From Vermamoeba vermiformis (lineage: Eukaryota; Tubulinea; Echinamoebida): a DNA stretch of 37,373 nt. The stretch is from NCBI GenBank assembly GCA_045837725.1, contig JBEWZL010000088.1, positions 1 through 37,373 of the forward strand. Direction: 5' to 3'. Below the pieces are notes generated by a model, which did not search any database, was not told the DNA's origin, and saw nothing but the letters and a program-made list of their open reading frames with translations. This document shows positions 11,624 through 21,417 of this stretch, one piece after another (position 1 is the stretch's first letter; each line of letters begins with the position of its first letter). Position numbers and translations under genes: made by a program.

Positions 11624-12979
11624 TTAATAGCCAGTAGGTGCACTAGTTTTAGCGTCTGATTTAAAAATAGCCACGCCAGCTGAAGTGCCTAATCGGGAAG
11701 CTCCGTTCTTGATGAGCAACACCGCGTCAGAATGTGTCTTGATGCCACCACTGGCCTTCACCAACGCTTGATCACCGACTGTCAACTTCATCAATCGTAC
11801 GTCCTCGACCTTTGCACCTCCATAGCCAAAGCCTATATTAATACAACAATTACTAAATGACGACCAAGTCCCAAAAGTGTGACAGATCCAACTGCGTGTC
11901 AAAAATTTCTCGTAAGAATTACAAATGCAGTCATATTAAGGTAGCGCATTATTGTTTAATAATATGTTATTTTAACTGTATAGGGCCCTTTGGGTCGATA
12001 TCAGATCCGTACCTGTGGATGTCTTAACGTAGTGAGCCTGAGCGAGGACCGAGAGAATAGAGGCATCAACAATCTCCTCTTTACTCAATGCACCGCACTC
12101 CAAGATGACTTTGAGCAGCGTGTCGGGCTTGAGCTGTTGCACCACGCCACGAATGTCCGACAACACGTGCACGTAGTCACCGTCCTTTAACTGACCGACA
12201 TTGATCACCATGTCAATTTCATTGGCCCCGGCATCTATAAGCTCTTTCTAGTCGAGTAGTAGTGTTAGTATATTGTACTTGAGTAGTGAAGTGATGACAA
12301 GGTGCGGATCTGCACTCACTGTTTCAAAGCCCTTGGCAGCACGTGTCATTGCGCCTAACGGGAATCCAATCACTACTGCGACCTTAAATATGAATGCAAT
12401 ATTAATATGTGTGATATAATATTAAATAGCGGTAGTATTACCTTGACGCCTGATTGTTGGACATGACGAACAGCTTCAAATCTGGATCCGTTGACACAAA
12501 TCGCGAAAAATCTGAAAAAATCGATTATTATTAATAAATATAATATAAATTAATACGAGCAATTGTCGTACTTATTTTCAATGGCTTCGTTGCAGAGTTT
12601 CTGCAGATCTGTTAATTTGGCTTCAGGCTTCAATACAGTGTGATCAACAGCCCAAGCAAGGTTGTCATATACGTGGCTTTCAATGTTCTTCGTGAGGCTG
12701 AAGGAGATCCAAAGAATATTAATTTTCATGAACGAACAAAATATCTATTAACTCGAGCAATATTTAACGCTATGAATATGACTAGCCATAATTTATATTT
12801 TGATGAGTATTTTAAAAATAGTTTCGATTGACTTACTCGAAAGGCAAGTCAGATTTCAAGTGCGGCAACACATTCAAAATTTCTTCTTTAGTCGTTTGTC
12901 TGCCGCCTGCTGTTAGCTTCTCCGCGACATAATTAACTCTGTTAAGTATAAATTGATGCAATTCTTTATCGCTGCTCAT
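11624..12979 (-). CDS. DERA: Deoxyribose-phosphate aldolase (DERA, eukaryotic type)
   Basis: Reversibly cleaves 2-deoxyribose-5-phosphate to glyceraldehyde-3-phosphate and acetaldehyde in deoxynucleoside breakdown; expected in the cytosol. Six exons start at MSSDKELHQF (ATG at 12979) and end SAPTGY, TAA at 11624-11626. Catalytic landmarks are all present: the Schiff-base lysine in HYVKTSTGFGYGG (split by an intron after VKTST), the aspartate in ANEIDMVINVG, and the second lysine in LVKASGGIKTHSDA. FFAICVNGSRF and VIGFPLGAMT are typical family blocks. The N-terminal extension of about 75 aa before the TIM barrel matches the longer animal enzymes. The C-terminal Tyr (TGY) corresponds to the terminal tyrosine important in bacterial DeoC. 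A CAGATCTG word sits a few bases upstream of the ATG. Confidence 0.93.
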
Positions 12980-13155
12980 TGTGCTGGTCAGATCTGAAAA
13001 CTGCTCAAAAATGAACCCAGATCGAACAACCAACTTTTACTACACTATTGCCTATACCCTATATTCATTCTATCCGACACCTTAATTATATTTTAAATCG
13101 CTTTATTACATTATGAATAACACAAGAGTTAAATAACGAGTGTTTTGAGCAGATC

Positions 13156-14220
13156 TTACTCGTCGTGTTTGTACTTGTTAGGGAACGCTAATCGTTCATA
13201 TTTCTCGGGCATACGATCAGCAGGGACCTATGTGAATATAATTAATACAATGTCAATCTTAGTATCGCTTTTTAAAAACAAATGTACTGGCAAGATCCGA
13301 TCAAGAAAAATGAATTTTTAAGACTTACTTCTCGAATTAATCGATGCGTAAATATTATATAATATATATAAGCAACTAAGTACTTACAAAATCGCGGTTC
13401 TTTTGATATTCAGGACCAGCACTAGTTCTTCCCCAATAGTAGAAGCCAACAAAGGCCGACAGACCAGTAGTCAGGCCTATTATAACGTTCTGTTAGTATA
13501 TTATACGCATGCATAATGAAAAATAAATCTAATTAACATTTTAACGTTGAATGAGCTAATAAAGTGGTAGCTACATCCAATGAAAAAATTAATTCCAGTT
13601 CGATGTTACATTATTTGATGGCAATAATATTATTTAATATGCGTGTCAGTAATATTGGTGATTATAAAATGTATGTTTAATAGATCTTACCTGTCAGAGC
13701 GGTCCACTTTGAAACATAAGGATCTTTGTCGTAAAACCATTCACTGTGAAATTCATATTGCTCAGGGATCTATACAAATATTTGGTTATAATTATTATTC
13801 ATAGAGTAATAATAAAAGGCAGTGCGGCTAGTCGAACTCCAGATGGATCATAAAAAAAATTATAACCGTTACGCAGGCTAATAAATGCTTCAAAAAATTA
13901 TATTATTATTCTAGTTATTATATTACACGTGCACAATATTTTATTTAATTATTGGAAGAGTTGTAACGATTATTATAATATTATTATTGAATCTAGATAT
14001 TTTTTCATTCCAGCCATTCATTTGACTATGCACTTCTGTCCGTATAACTTACCTCGCCTTTGTATGTGCCAGTCTTATAATCAACTTTCTTTTTGATACC
14101 AGCAGCGAGTTCATCAGGAGTAAAATCTCCAGCGGCACGAGTGCGCGCTTGTCTGGAATTGACGCGCACAAAGGCTGAGCCGCGCTTAGTCAGCACTGTT
14201 CTTAATACATTCGAGGCCAT
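13156..14220 (-). CDS. Small single-TM mitochondrial protein, complex I NDUFB11/ESSS-like (tentative)
   Basis: Four exons (14220-14053, 13769-13691, 13476-13388, 13227-13156) give 135 aa in frame. The N-terminus MASNVLRTVLTKRGSAFVRV is Arg/Ser-rich without acids, like a mitochondrial presequence. After it comes DYKTGTYKGEIPEQYEFHSE, then WFYDKDPYVSKW immediately before one hydrophobic segment (ALTGLTTGLSAFVGFYYW), and a charged tail with PEKYERLAFP. A YDKDP motif just before a single membrane helix also occurs in NDUFB11, an accessory subunit of respiratory complex I. That similarity and the size are the only basis for the name. The stop is TAA at 13156-13158. The ATG is 83 bp from the ATG of the divergent gene at 14304. 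Confidence 0.55.
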
Positions 14221-14303
14221 TGTGGCTGTAGTGCTTGTGACAAAATAAAATTATCAAAACTAATTGTCCGCCCGTAAAACACCACAGAACGAGGTCCGAC
14301 TGG
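14221..14303. promoter_or_regulatory. 83-bp bidirectional promoter region
   Basis: Only 83 bp separate the start codons of the minus-strand mitochondrial-type gene (14220) and the plus-strand type I membrane protein (14304). Both 5' UTRs and any core promoters must lie here or overlap the genes. No clear TATA box is visible. Confidence 0.5.
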
Positions 14304-15345
14304 ATGCATAAACAATTGACATTGTACGTGGTGTTGCTAGTATTAATACAAGCAGGCCTAGCGTATTGTAAGTCCCGGTTAAACTGCACTTTTGCAAGAT
14401 CAAGGAACAATATGACATTTTGATAATTATTTACATTTATCAGACATCACACTAGTAACCAGATAATCCCATTTACAATTGCGCTTACATTAACTTGGGA
14501 ATTCTTTTACTGGAATTAATCATTCCCGTTTTTTTTGACCCGAGAATCCGTTGTAAACTTTTTTGTTAGGGATTAAATATCATCCAGCTGATGCTACAGT
14601 AGAGCTTGGAGAAACAGCAAGCTTTTACGTGGGTCTAGATCCCTCCAGAACATCACTTTATGGCTTTAAATACAAGTGGTATTTGAATGATCGCGAGGTG
14701 GCATCTGGTGAATACCAAACTTCAGTGCGTGTCGTAGCCACGGAAGAACTGCAAAATGCTCGCGTATATGCAGCTGTATATGACGCCCACTACAAGGATA
14801 AATTGCTCGAACGATCCAATACTGCCTTTTTGCATATCACAAAGCCCAAACCCCCGCCAGTACCAGAACTGCCTTCGCTCGAAGAATTCGACTTGCCCTC
14901 GTCTGTCATTGGCTATTCTGGCGAGTACATCGAGCTATCCATTCCTCAACCACCGGAAAATATTCCCACGCGCATTCAGTGGTCTATTGATGGTGTTCCG
15001 TTGGTTGGTCAAATCTACCCACAACTGCGCATGAAAGTGACCAGTGAGCTGGATAATGTGCAAATAGAAGTGGTAGTAGTAGGTCCTAAGGACACCATAC
15101 GCCGAACGACTATATTGCACGTCTATTGGGCCAAGTGGATCGTGGTTGTAGGGGCAGTTGCAGCAGGCGTCGTGTTCCTCGGCCTTGTCGCAGGAATTAT
15201 TGTTGGCGTATTTGTGCTTAAGAAACGTGGATACCTGCGCAAACAAACTACGACCAAGGTCGAGGTGGCTTTTAAACCTCTCAATCAACAGGCGACAGAT
15301 GGAGATCAAGATCTTGGTGCCAGCACCGAGCTGGAGCTCAATTAA
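14304..15345 (+). CDS. Type I membrane protein with Ig-like ectodomain
   Basis: Exons 14304-14367 and 14570-15345 give 279 aa in frame. Exon 1 is a signal peptide (MHKQLTLYVVLLVLIQAGLA). The ectodomain has two beta-sandwich-like units: PADATVELGETASFYVGLD ... KYKWYLNDREVASGEY ... TAFLHIT, and SSVIGYSGEYIELSIPQPPE ... IQWSIDGVPLVG ... VEVVVVGP-like strands, each with the 'W-x-ND/DG' turn seen in Ig/PKD-like folds. Between them is a Pro-rich hinge (KPKPPPVPELPS). I see no cysteine pair in the ectodomain. A single Gly-rich membrane helix (VVVGAVAAGVVFLGLVAGII) is followed by KKRGYLRK and a tail of about 35 aa ending in acidic residues. It is a cell-surface protein, probably a receptor or adhesin; the ligand is unknown. 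Confidence 0.72.
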
Positions 15346-15522
15346 CTGTTATAATAATAAAACCAAATGTTCATAGCTAATAATATGGATTCCTTTCGGT
15401 AGTGTGTTTTTTTTTAAGTGAGCTGTTTTAGCAAAATTATTTCATTTTTTTCTTACCGAGGCAATCCGCAACACACGCGTGTCATTATTTATTGTTAATA
15501 TTAATAGTACATTTGTGTAAAT

Positions 15523-16263
15523 ATGGCTACTGAGGGCATTAGCGAGGCTCAGTTCTTTGTTGAATTAGAGAGATATGACAAGGTAAGAACTGGATGGGGT
15601 CACGCGAATTGGATGTACCCACCTCTTCGTGCAAATTAATCCATAATATTTAAATAATACGTAGATACTATATTATGAATATTTATGCTATTAATTAACT
15701 GGTGACTAATTTTGTTATTGAAATTGCAATTTATTTGCTAATTATTTTTGCGATTAGGTCAGAGAAGGTGATTGGCAAGGCTGGCATACTATGGTAAGCC
15801 CATATAATATTATATAACGCATATTTTATGCTTAGAGCGCTCGCATTCATTGTCTACGGTACATCCGGAAGATCTGACATTTTTCGTTTCAGGCTCGAGC
15901 AGCACCGAAGAAACAAGCAATTGTAAATAATAACACTAACACTAACAATAATGATTCATCACTATTAGCCAGTCAATTAGACAAATTACAAATCGGTAAG
16001 CGAAAATTTAGATCTCGATCTGTTTGGCCGTTACATGCGGCTTGCGTGCCTTTCTTATGCATGAATTTGCGCTAATAAGTATTACTATAGACAATAGTCA
16101 AGATTTTTATACAAATTTGAAGAAGGTATTGCCTACTTTATTCCCTGGCGCAGATCCGGATCAAGTCCTTCAACTTTTTAAAGAAGAACAAGCTCATGTT
16201 ATCGCATCGTTATCTTTAGACGATATGGAACGATATTTTAGTGTAGTAAATAACTCTAAGTAA
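15523..16263 (+). CDS. Small conserved-looking protein, function unknown
   Basis: Four exons (15523-15582, 15758-15793, 15893-15995, 16091-16263) join in frame to 123 aa. The N-terminal part (SEAQFFVELERYDKVREGDW then QGWHTM) looks like a conserved short helical motif. A low-complexity Asn/Thr linker (NNNTNTNNN) follows. The C-terminal part (FYTNLKKVLPTLFPGADPDQ then VLQLFKEEQAHVIASLSLDD) is helical and CUE/EF-like in texture, but I cannot assign a family. No signal peptide or membrane segment is present. Splice sites are all consensus. Introns 2 and 3 carry AGATCT words. Confidence 0.6.
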
Positions 16264-16382
16264 ATTATTCTTTCAAATTCGGCCGATCTACATCCATCGA
16301 AGTTTCGCCATTTTTTTCTGTGCGCGCTTTCATCCGTTAATTTTATCTTATTTTATTTTGAACGAACACATATAACGGCACC

Positions 16383-17950
16383 ATGCAACCATCCATCCTA
16401 AAGAGAGGCCTACAACAGAGTAGCAGATTCGCCCTTCTAGTGATCTTGCTTGTTTCAGTTGTGAATGCCGTGAATGTTGCTATTTCGCCTTCGAATAATA
16501 TGATAAATTATTCTGGTCGATTTGATATGACTAATCCTAAACAAATAAGGTAAAGAACCGCTCAGATATTTTTCTTTTTGAAGGATCTGGTTTAACCTAA
16601 CAAATTACCCGCGCATTAAATTAAAAGCACATTAATAAATGCTTAATATATTAACTGCCAAATTCCTGCTGCTAAACTCTCCAGAGAAATTAATTTTATT
16701 ATTCACAAGGACAAAAGATCCGTGCGATTATCAATGCTTGTCTTATGATTGTATAATAATATTAATATGCACGCTATAGATTTGATTGGAGTGGTGTATC
16801 CATCTCGTACACATTCATCGGTGCTACCAACACTTCCATTCAGCTGTCAGACCACGGCAACATGTACTCCGTGTACATTAATAACAAATTGTATGCTATT
16901 CTCAACACTACGAGCGCTGTTAATTATAACTACGCTGTGGCGCAAAATTTGGATCCGACTCAAATTTACACCGTTAAAATTGTAAGTTCCACTATATTGA
17001 TAATTTTAGTTATTAATATTATTACTATATTAGGTAAAGCGAAATGAAGCTTTATTTGGCGTTGTCTTGTTGACTGGATTCAATTTTGAAGCGCCGAATC
17101 CGAGCAGATTCTCGTTATTGCCCATGCCCGCTAAGCGAGCCAATTCAATTGTCAACAGAATAGAGTTCATTGGCGACTCGATCACATGTGGCTATGGTGA
17201 TCTTGGTATTGATCGTAAGTCATCTTAGAGAAATTTCGCGTGCCAGATCTGACCTCTCGCACGTGTAGCATGTCCTTTCAATCAAGGCACTCAAAACATT
17301 GAAGTCGATTACGCTGCATTGACAGCTGATGCCCTTGGTGCCGAGTATCATATTCAGTGCTGGTCTGGCAAAGGTAAGCATTGGCACGTGTCAAAGTGTC
17401 ATTTTTGAAACTGTTGTTGACACGTGTCAGGTGTCGTACGTAACTACGGTGAAAAAACACCCACAAGTCCAGTCCCGTTCCCAATGATCTACAAGCGCAC
17501 TGTGGCCAATGACGCCAACTCAACTTGGAACCCCGCGCAGTGGACTCCTGACGTCGTGGTCATCAACTTGGGCACAAACGATTACTCCACTCAGCCTGCG
17601 TACGTAACACGAGTCACATCGCTCGTGCATCTATCGTTAACTTATATTAATATATGTATTTGTGTAGCCCTGCTGAAGACGTCTTTGTGCAAGGCTACGT
17701 CAATTTGATTAATTTTGTGCTCGCTGCTTATCCGAACGCGAATGTGTTTGCCATGTGTGGGCCTATGATCAGATACCCGTGTTGCATGTACGTGCACGAA
17801 GCAGCATCGAAGTTTGGACCGCAAGTACATTACGTCGATGCACACGTCTATGGAGAACATCGAGGTTGTTCAGGACACCCAGATCTGACTATGCACCAAA
17901 AGATGGCTGAAGTCTTGACAACTGCTATTGAAACTGAGTTAGCTAATTAG
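16383..17950 (+). CDS. Secreted SGNH/GDSL esterase, carbohydrate esterase family 2-like
   Basis: Predicted extracellular esterase, likely deacetylating polysaccharides as CE2 enzymes do. The start MQPSILKRGLQQ is followed by a hydrophobic signal core (FALLVILLVSVVNA). The N-terminal jelly-roll part has SGVSISYTFIGATNTSIQLS, typical of CE2. The SGNH blocks are present: IEFIGDSITCGYGD (nucleophile Ser), VVINLGTNDYS (block III) and RGCSGHPDLTMHQKMAEVL (catalytic His). The residue three before the His is Ser rather than the usual Asp of DxxH, consistent with the Ser-His dyad reported in some CE2 members. Six exons; the stop TAG is at 17948-17950. The second-last intron (about 17373-17430) holds two CACGTGTCA copies. 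The abnormal C-rich block begins right after this gene. Confidence 0.85.
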
Positions 17951-17961
17951 AGCGCTTAGTA

Positions 17962-18032
17962 AATGATCCGCGGGGCGGCCCGGGAGGTCGCCTACAGAAC
18001 GCCCCCCCCCCTCCCCCCCCCCCCCCCCCCCG

Positions 18033-18069
<37 letters not shown>

Positions 18070-18117
18070 TTCCCCCCCCCCCCCCCCACTCCTCTCCCCC
18101 CCCCCCCCCCTCCCCTC

Positions 18118-18177
<60 letters not shown>

Positions 18178-18214
18178 CCCCCCCCCCCCCTCCCCCCCCC
18201 CCCCCCCCCTCCCC

Positions 18215-18246
<32 letters not shown>

Positions 18247-18356
18247 ACCCCCCCCCCCCCCCCCCCCCCCCCCTCCACCCCCCCCCCCCCTCCCCCCCCC
18301 CTCCCCCCCCCCCCCGCGCCCCCCCCCCCGCCCCCGCCCCCCCCCCACCCCCCCCG

Positions 18357-18419
<63 letters not shown>

Positions 18420-18730
18420 CCCGCCGCCCCCCCCCCCCCCCGCCGCCCCCGCCCCCCCCCCCCGCGCCCCCCCCGCCCCTCCTGCCCCCCGCCCCCCCGC
18501 CCCCCCCCCGCGCGCCGCGACCCAGACGCGGAGGCCGCCGCCCGGGGTCGCGCGCCGGGCCCCGCGGGCCCCCCCCCCCCCCCCCCCGGAGCGGCGGCCC
18601 GGGAGGACCCGCGCCCGAGCCATCACAGGGCCGGGCAGGAGAGGAGAAGGAGGAGGGGCGAGGAGAGGGGCCCGGGGGGGGGAGGGGGGAGCGGGCCGCG
18701 GGGGCGGGCGGGGCGGAGAGGCGGAAGGAA
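17962..18730. repeat. Extreme poly-C / GC-only block (probable artefact)
   Basis: Near-pure C homopolymer on the + strand from about 18002 to 18595, broken by isolated T, G or A, then a G-rich part to about 18730. The remainder of the window is AT-rich. Predicted poly-Pro and poly-Gly reading frames here are by-products of composition. A true simple repeat cannot be excluded, but irregular homopolymer of this size in such a genome looks like low-quality or dark-cycle sequence assembled into the contig. Confidence 0.75.
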
Positions 18731-19165
18731 ATTTGGGAGCTTTTATTTTAGCAATGTTGGTGTCGTACATCAGGGAAAGTACAGGGACTAGATCTAGAGG
18801 TGTACACCCACTATGAGTGCGATACTCGAGAGGCTTATTTGCTTGTCTTTGTCTGAGTAGTTGAGGAAGTTAACTGGCGTTAGTGGCGAAGCGAGTAACA
18901 AAAATGTGACAATTGACTTGGAGCGTGAGAGGGGAAGGACTATGTGCGAAGAGTATACCCGGCAAGATTAGAAGAATGAGAAGGAAGTGAAGGAATGACA
19001 CAGGGAGAGAAGGGAAGAAGAGTGGCGACACGGTGAGTAAGCCCCTGACGGTCCGAAGAGCGCGATGAGGGTAGGAGGAGGTAACTGATGGGAAATTGTG
19101 ATGTAAAAGGTGGTGGAGGGGCGGGGGCGGAGGACCGGACAATACGCGACTAGCGAGAGGCCAAT
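18731..19165. other. G/purine-biased non-coding stretch without recognisable content
   Basis: Composition (G and A rich on +) differs from all flanking DNA. No splice-consistent coding frame, no RNA gene and no repeat unit was found. It adjoins the poly-C block and ends just before the 3' end of the cardiolipin synthase gene. It is probably part of the same abnormal insertion. Confidence 0.5.
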
Positions 19166-19172
19166 TAAATTT

Positions 19173-20983
19173 TTATCGCATAATTAAGGTGCACAAATGA
19201 TACGCAAGCCAATGCACTGACTTGGTTAATATGCCACGCTTCTCCCAATCAACGAGCGTGACTTCCGTCGACAACTTCAAGTCCTCTACAAACTGTTCTT
19301 CGAGCTGTTTCGTGGTGCTTTGATCCAAAATTGATAAATTGACTTCGAGCAAGTGTCGCCATGACAATCGATCGAGATTAAATGAACCGACTATAGCGTG
19401 CACTCCGTCAATAGTAGCTGACTTGGCGTGCAATTCTTTATCGACCATTTCGTAGATCTTGACTCCCTTGCGCAAAAACAGGCCGTAGATGTGTTTGGCG
19501 GCTATATTAACGACAGGTACATCGCATTTGCCTGCTATTAATATGCGCACATCAACGCCACGCAATGAGGCTCGAATAATGGCTTGACGAAGTTTTCTTG
19601 GCGGCAAAAAATAAGGCGTCGTCTAATAGCGTTAATTAGCCTCATAATTAATATAATAGTGTTACTTACAATATAACATCGTTCTTGTGCGTTTTCTAAT
19701 GTAATTCTAAACGCGCGTTGAATTTGCCATTTGTTCGCGCGCACATCCGACTCCAAGACCTGCATGAACACTCCGTCCGCATATCTTTTGACATTTTTCC
19801 ACATGACACTCTTCTGTTCGAGTAATATTTGCTGCCAATCAGGCGTAGCGCGTTTCAGCGAATTTTCGAAGACTTGTGCCAAGTGAATAACTGCGGGCCC
19901 TTCAACACGCGCGTGAGTATCGCGAAATCTCCCGTTGCCTCCAACATCCACGCCAGCATAGTCTATTACCATATTAGGCAATGTTCATGCTCAAAATAGC
20001 TTTGCAAACGTACCGCTAGCTAAATTCATGCCACCGCAAAAGGCAACTTCGCCGTCCACAACCAAAATCTTACGGTGATCACGGAAGCGGAGGCCTTGAA
20101 AGAAACTCCACACCGAGGGCCATATATTATTAAACTCCATCACGTCTATTATTAATAATTAGTAATCTTGGAATTTTGTTGCAAAGAGCCACATCCGCAG
20201 ACTTACTCGCGCCTGCTTCTTTGAGCGCTTTAATGTGCTTGTTTCTTATTAATAGGCTTCCATAATGATCATATATGAGTGTGACTCTGTAGTAATGTTA
20301 ATAAGGCTCGAAGTTGATTTAAAAGTAGTACGTACTTGCATCCGCGTTCCGCAGCTTTTCTAAGTTCATCTAATGTCCTCAAGCCCACTGTATCAGGCTT
20401 TAATATAAATGTTTCCATCCAGACGCGCTCTTTGGCCCCTTGTATTTCTTTCCACATCGCTGAAAAAGCCTGACATAAAAGAAACAAATTAGATCTAGTG
20501 CGTGGATCTACAGATCCATCAAATCCAAAACGTACGTCAGATCCATTAGTATACACTGTTAGCCTATTCCCTAATGATCCTCTTTGAGGGTATAGTCGCT
20601 GTATTGCGTTTTGCCATTTATCACCAACCTGCAGTGAAGTCAGTGAATAAGTGAGTTTAGATGCGCTTGAAAAATTTTACTAATTTTCAAAGACCCTATA
20701 CAAGCGCCCTTGTATTATTAATATCGTTAATTTTGCATAATTAAGCGAATTAAAAATAATTATTTTCTGATCTTAAGAGATCTCACTTTCTTACCTTAGT
20801 AGCGACATAACGAAGATGTTCTGACGCAACAGTCCTTCCAAATATTTTTTTAGCAGCTTGTACTTGTAATTTTAATCGTTTTGGCAGCCTGGGCCGCAGC
20901 ATGACAGCCGTGGGGGCATTGTTAGTCCGATCCTTTACGGCGGCTAATCTTTTTGCTATTATTTCGCGCAGTCGCCTACTCAT
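19173..20983 (-). CDS. Cardiolipin synthase-like protein, PLD superfamily (bacterial type)
   Basis: Would condense two phosphatidylglycerols to cardiolipin, or act as another PLD-type phosphatidyltransferase, probably in mitochondria. It has about six exons; the ATG at 20983 gives MSRRLREIIAKRLAAVKDRT, a Lys/Arg-rich leader compatible with mitochondrial import. HKD motif 1 is FRDHRKILVVDGEVAFCGGM (encoded near 20090-20040). HKD motif 2 is ELHAKSATIDGVHAIVGSFN (encoded near 19440-19385). The core lacks the two N-terminal membrane helices of bacterial ClsA. Eukaryotic cardiolipin synthases are of CAP type in animals, fungi and plants, whereas PLD-type enzymes are known in several protist groups. 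The stop is at 19173-19175. Head-to-head with SppA. Confidence 0.82.
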
Positions 20984-21417
20984 TGCGATTTGCTCATTCG
21001 CTGCTTGCACGAAAAACTCGAAATAAAAATGATATTCAGAAAATATGAAATTAATTTATGAGCACTTCTGCGCACTCTTTGGCGGTCTTTCGTTTGTAGT
21101 GTGCATTGTGAATTTAATAGTCCTCTTTCAGTGAAGAATAAAGAACTAGTGCACTGCTCGATGCTACTCGCTGGGGGGAGATAATAATGAGCTCAATTCA
21201 GAGGCGGTCGGATATTTTTGGAGCTTTACAATCTTTCGCAAGCTTGAATTCATCCTATATTTACAGGTCACTAAGGGGAGGTGACGTGTTCGCCGCAGTT
21301 TTCCTGTGCAACTCGCACGTTGAACTCACGAGCAGAATTTGACGGCCTTAAAAAGCAAGATTTTTTTAAATCATATCAATAAAACTTAAAGTAATACAAC
21401 ACAAGAGTTGAAAAACA
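20984..21417. promoter_or_regulatory. Divergent intergenic region between cardiolipin synthase and SppA
   Basis: 434 bp holding both promoters. A 51-codon ATG-initiated frame (21187 onward, MSSIQRRSDIFGALQ...) ends before the SppA ATG. It could be an uORF or chance. No other feature is seen. Confidence 0.4.

Noticed and set aside
17373-17430. Two CACGTGTCA words in one esterase intron
   Set aside because: E-box-like words also occur inside coding sequence here (for example 26075, 34361), so no specific intronic role is supported.
17963-18770. Long poly-Pro and poly-Gly open frames on both strands
   Set aside because: They are produced by the C homopolymer block; they have no start context, domain or splice support.
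21187-21342. 51-codon ATG frame upstream of SppA as an extra SppA exon
   Set aside because: The frame closes before the SppA ATG, and its only internal donor-like site (AG|GTCACT) is weak; left as a possible uORF.
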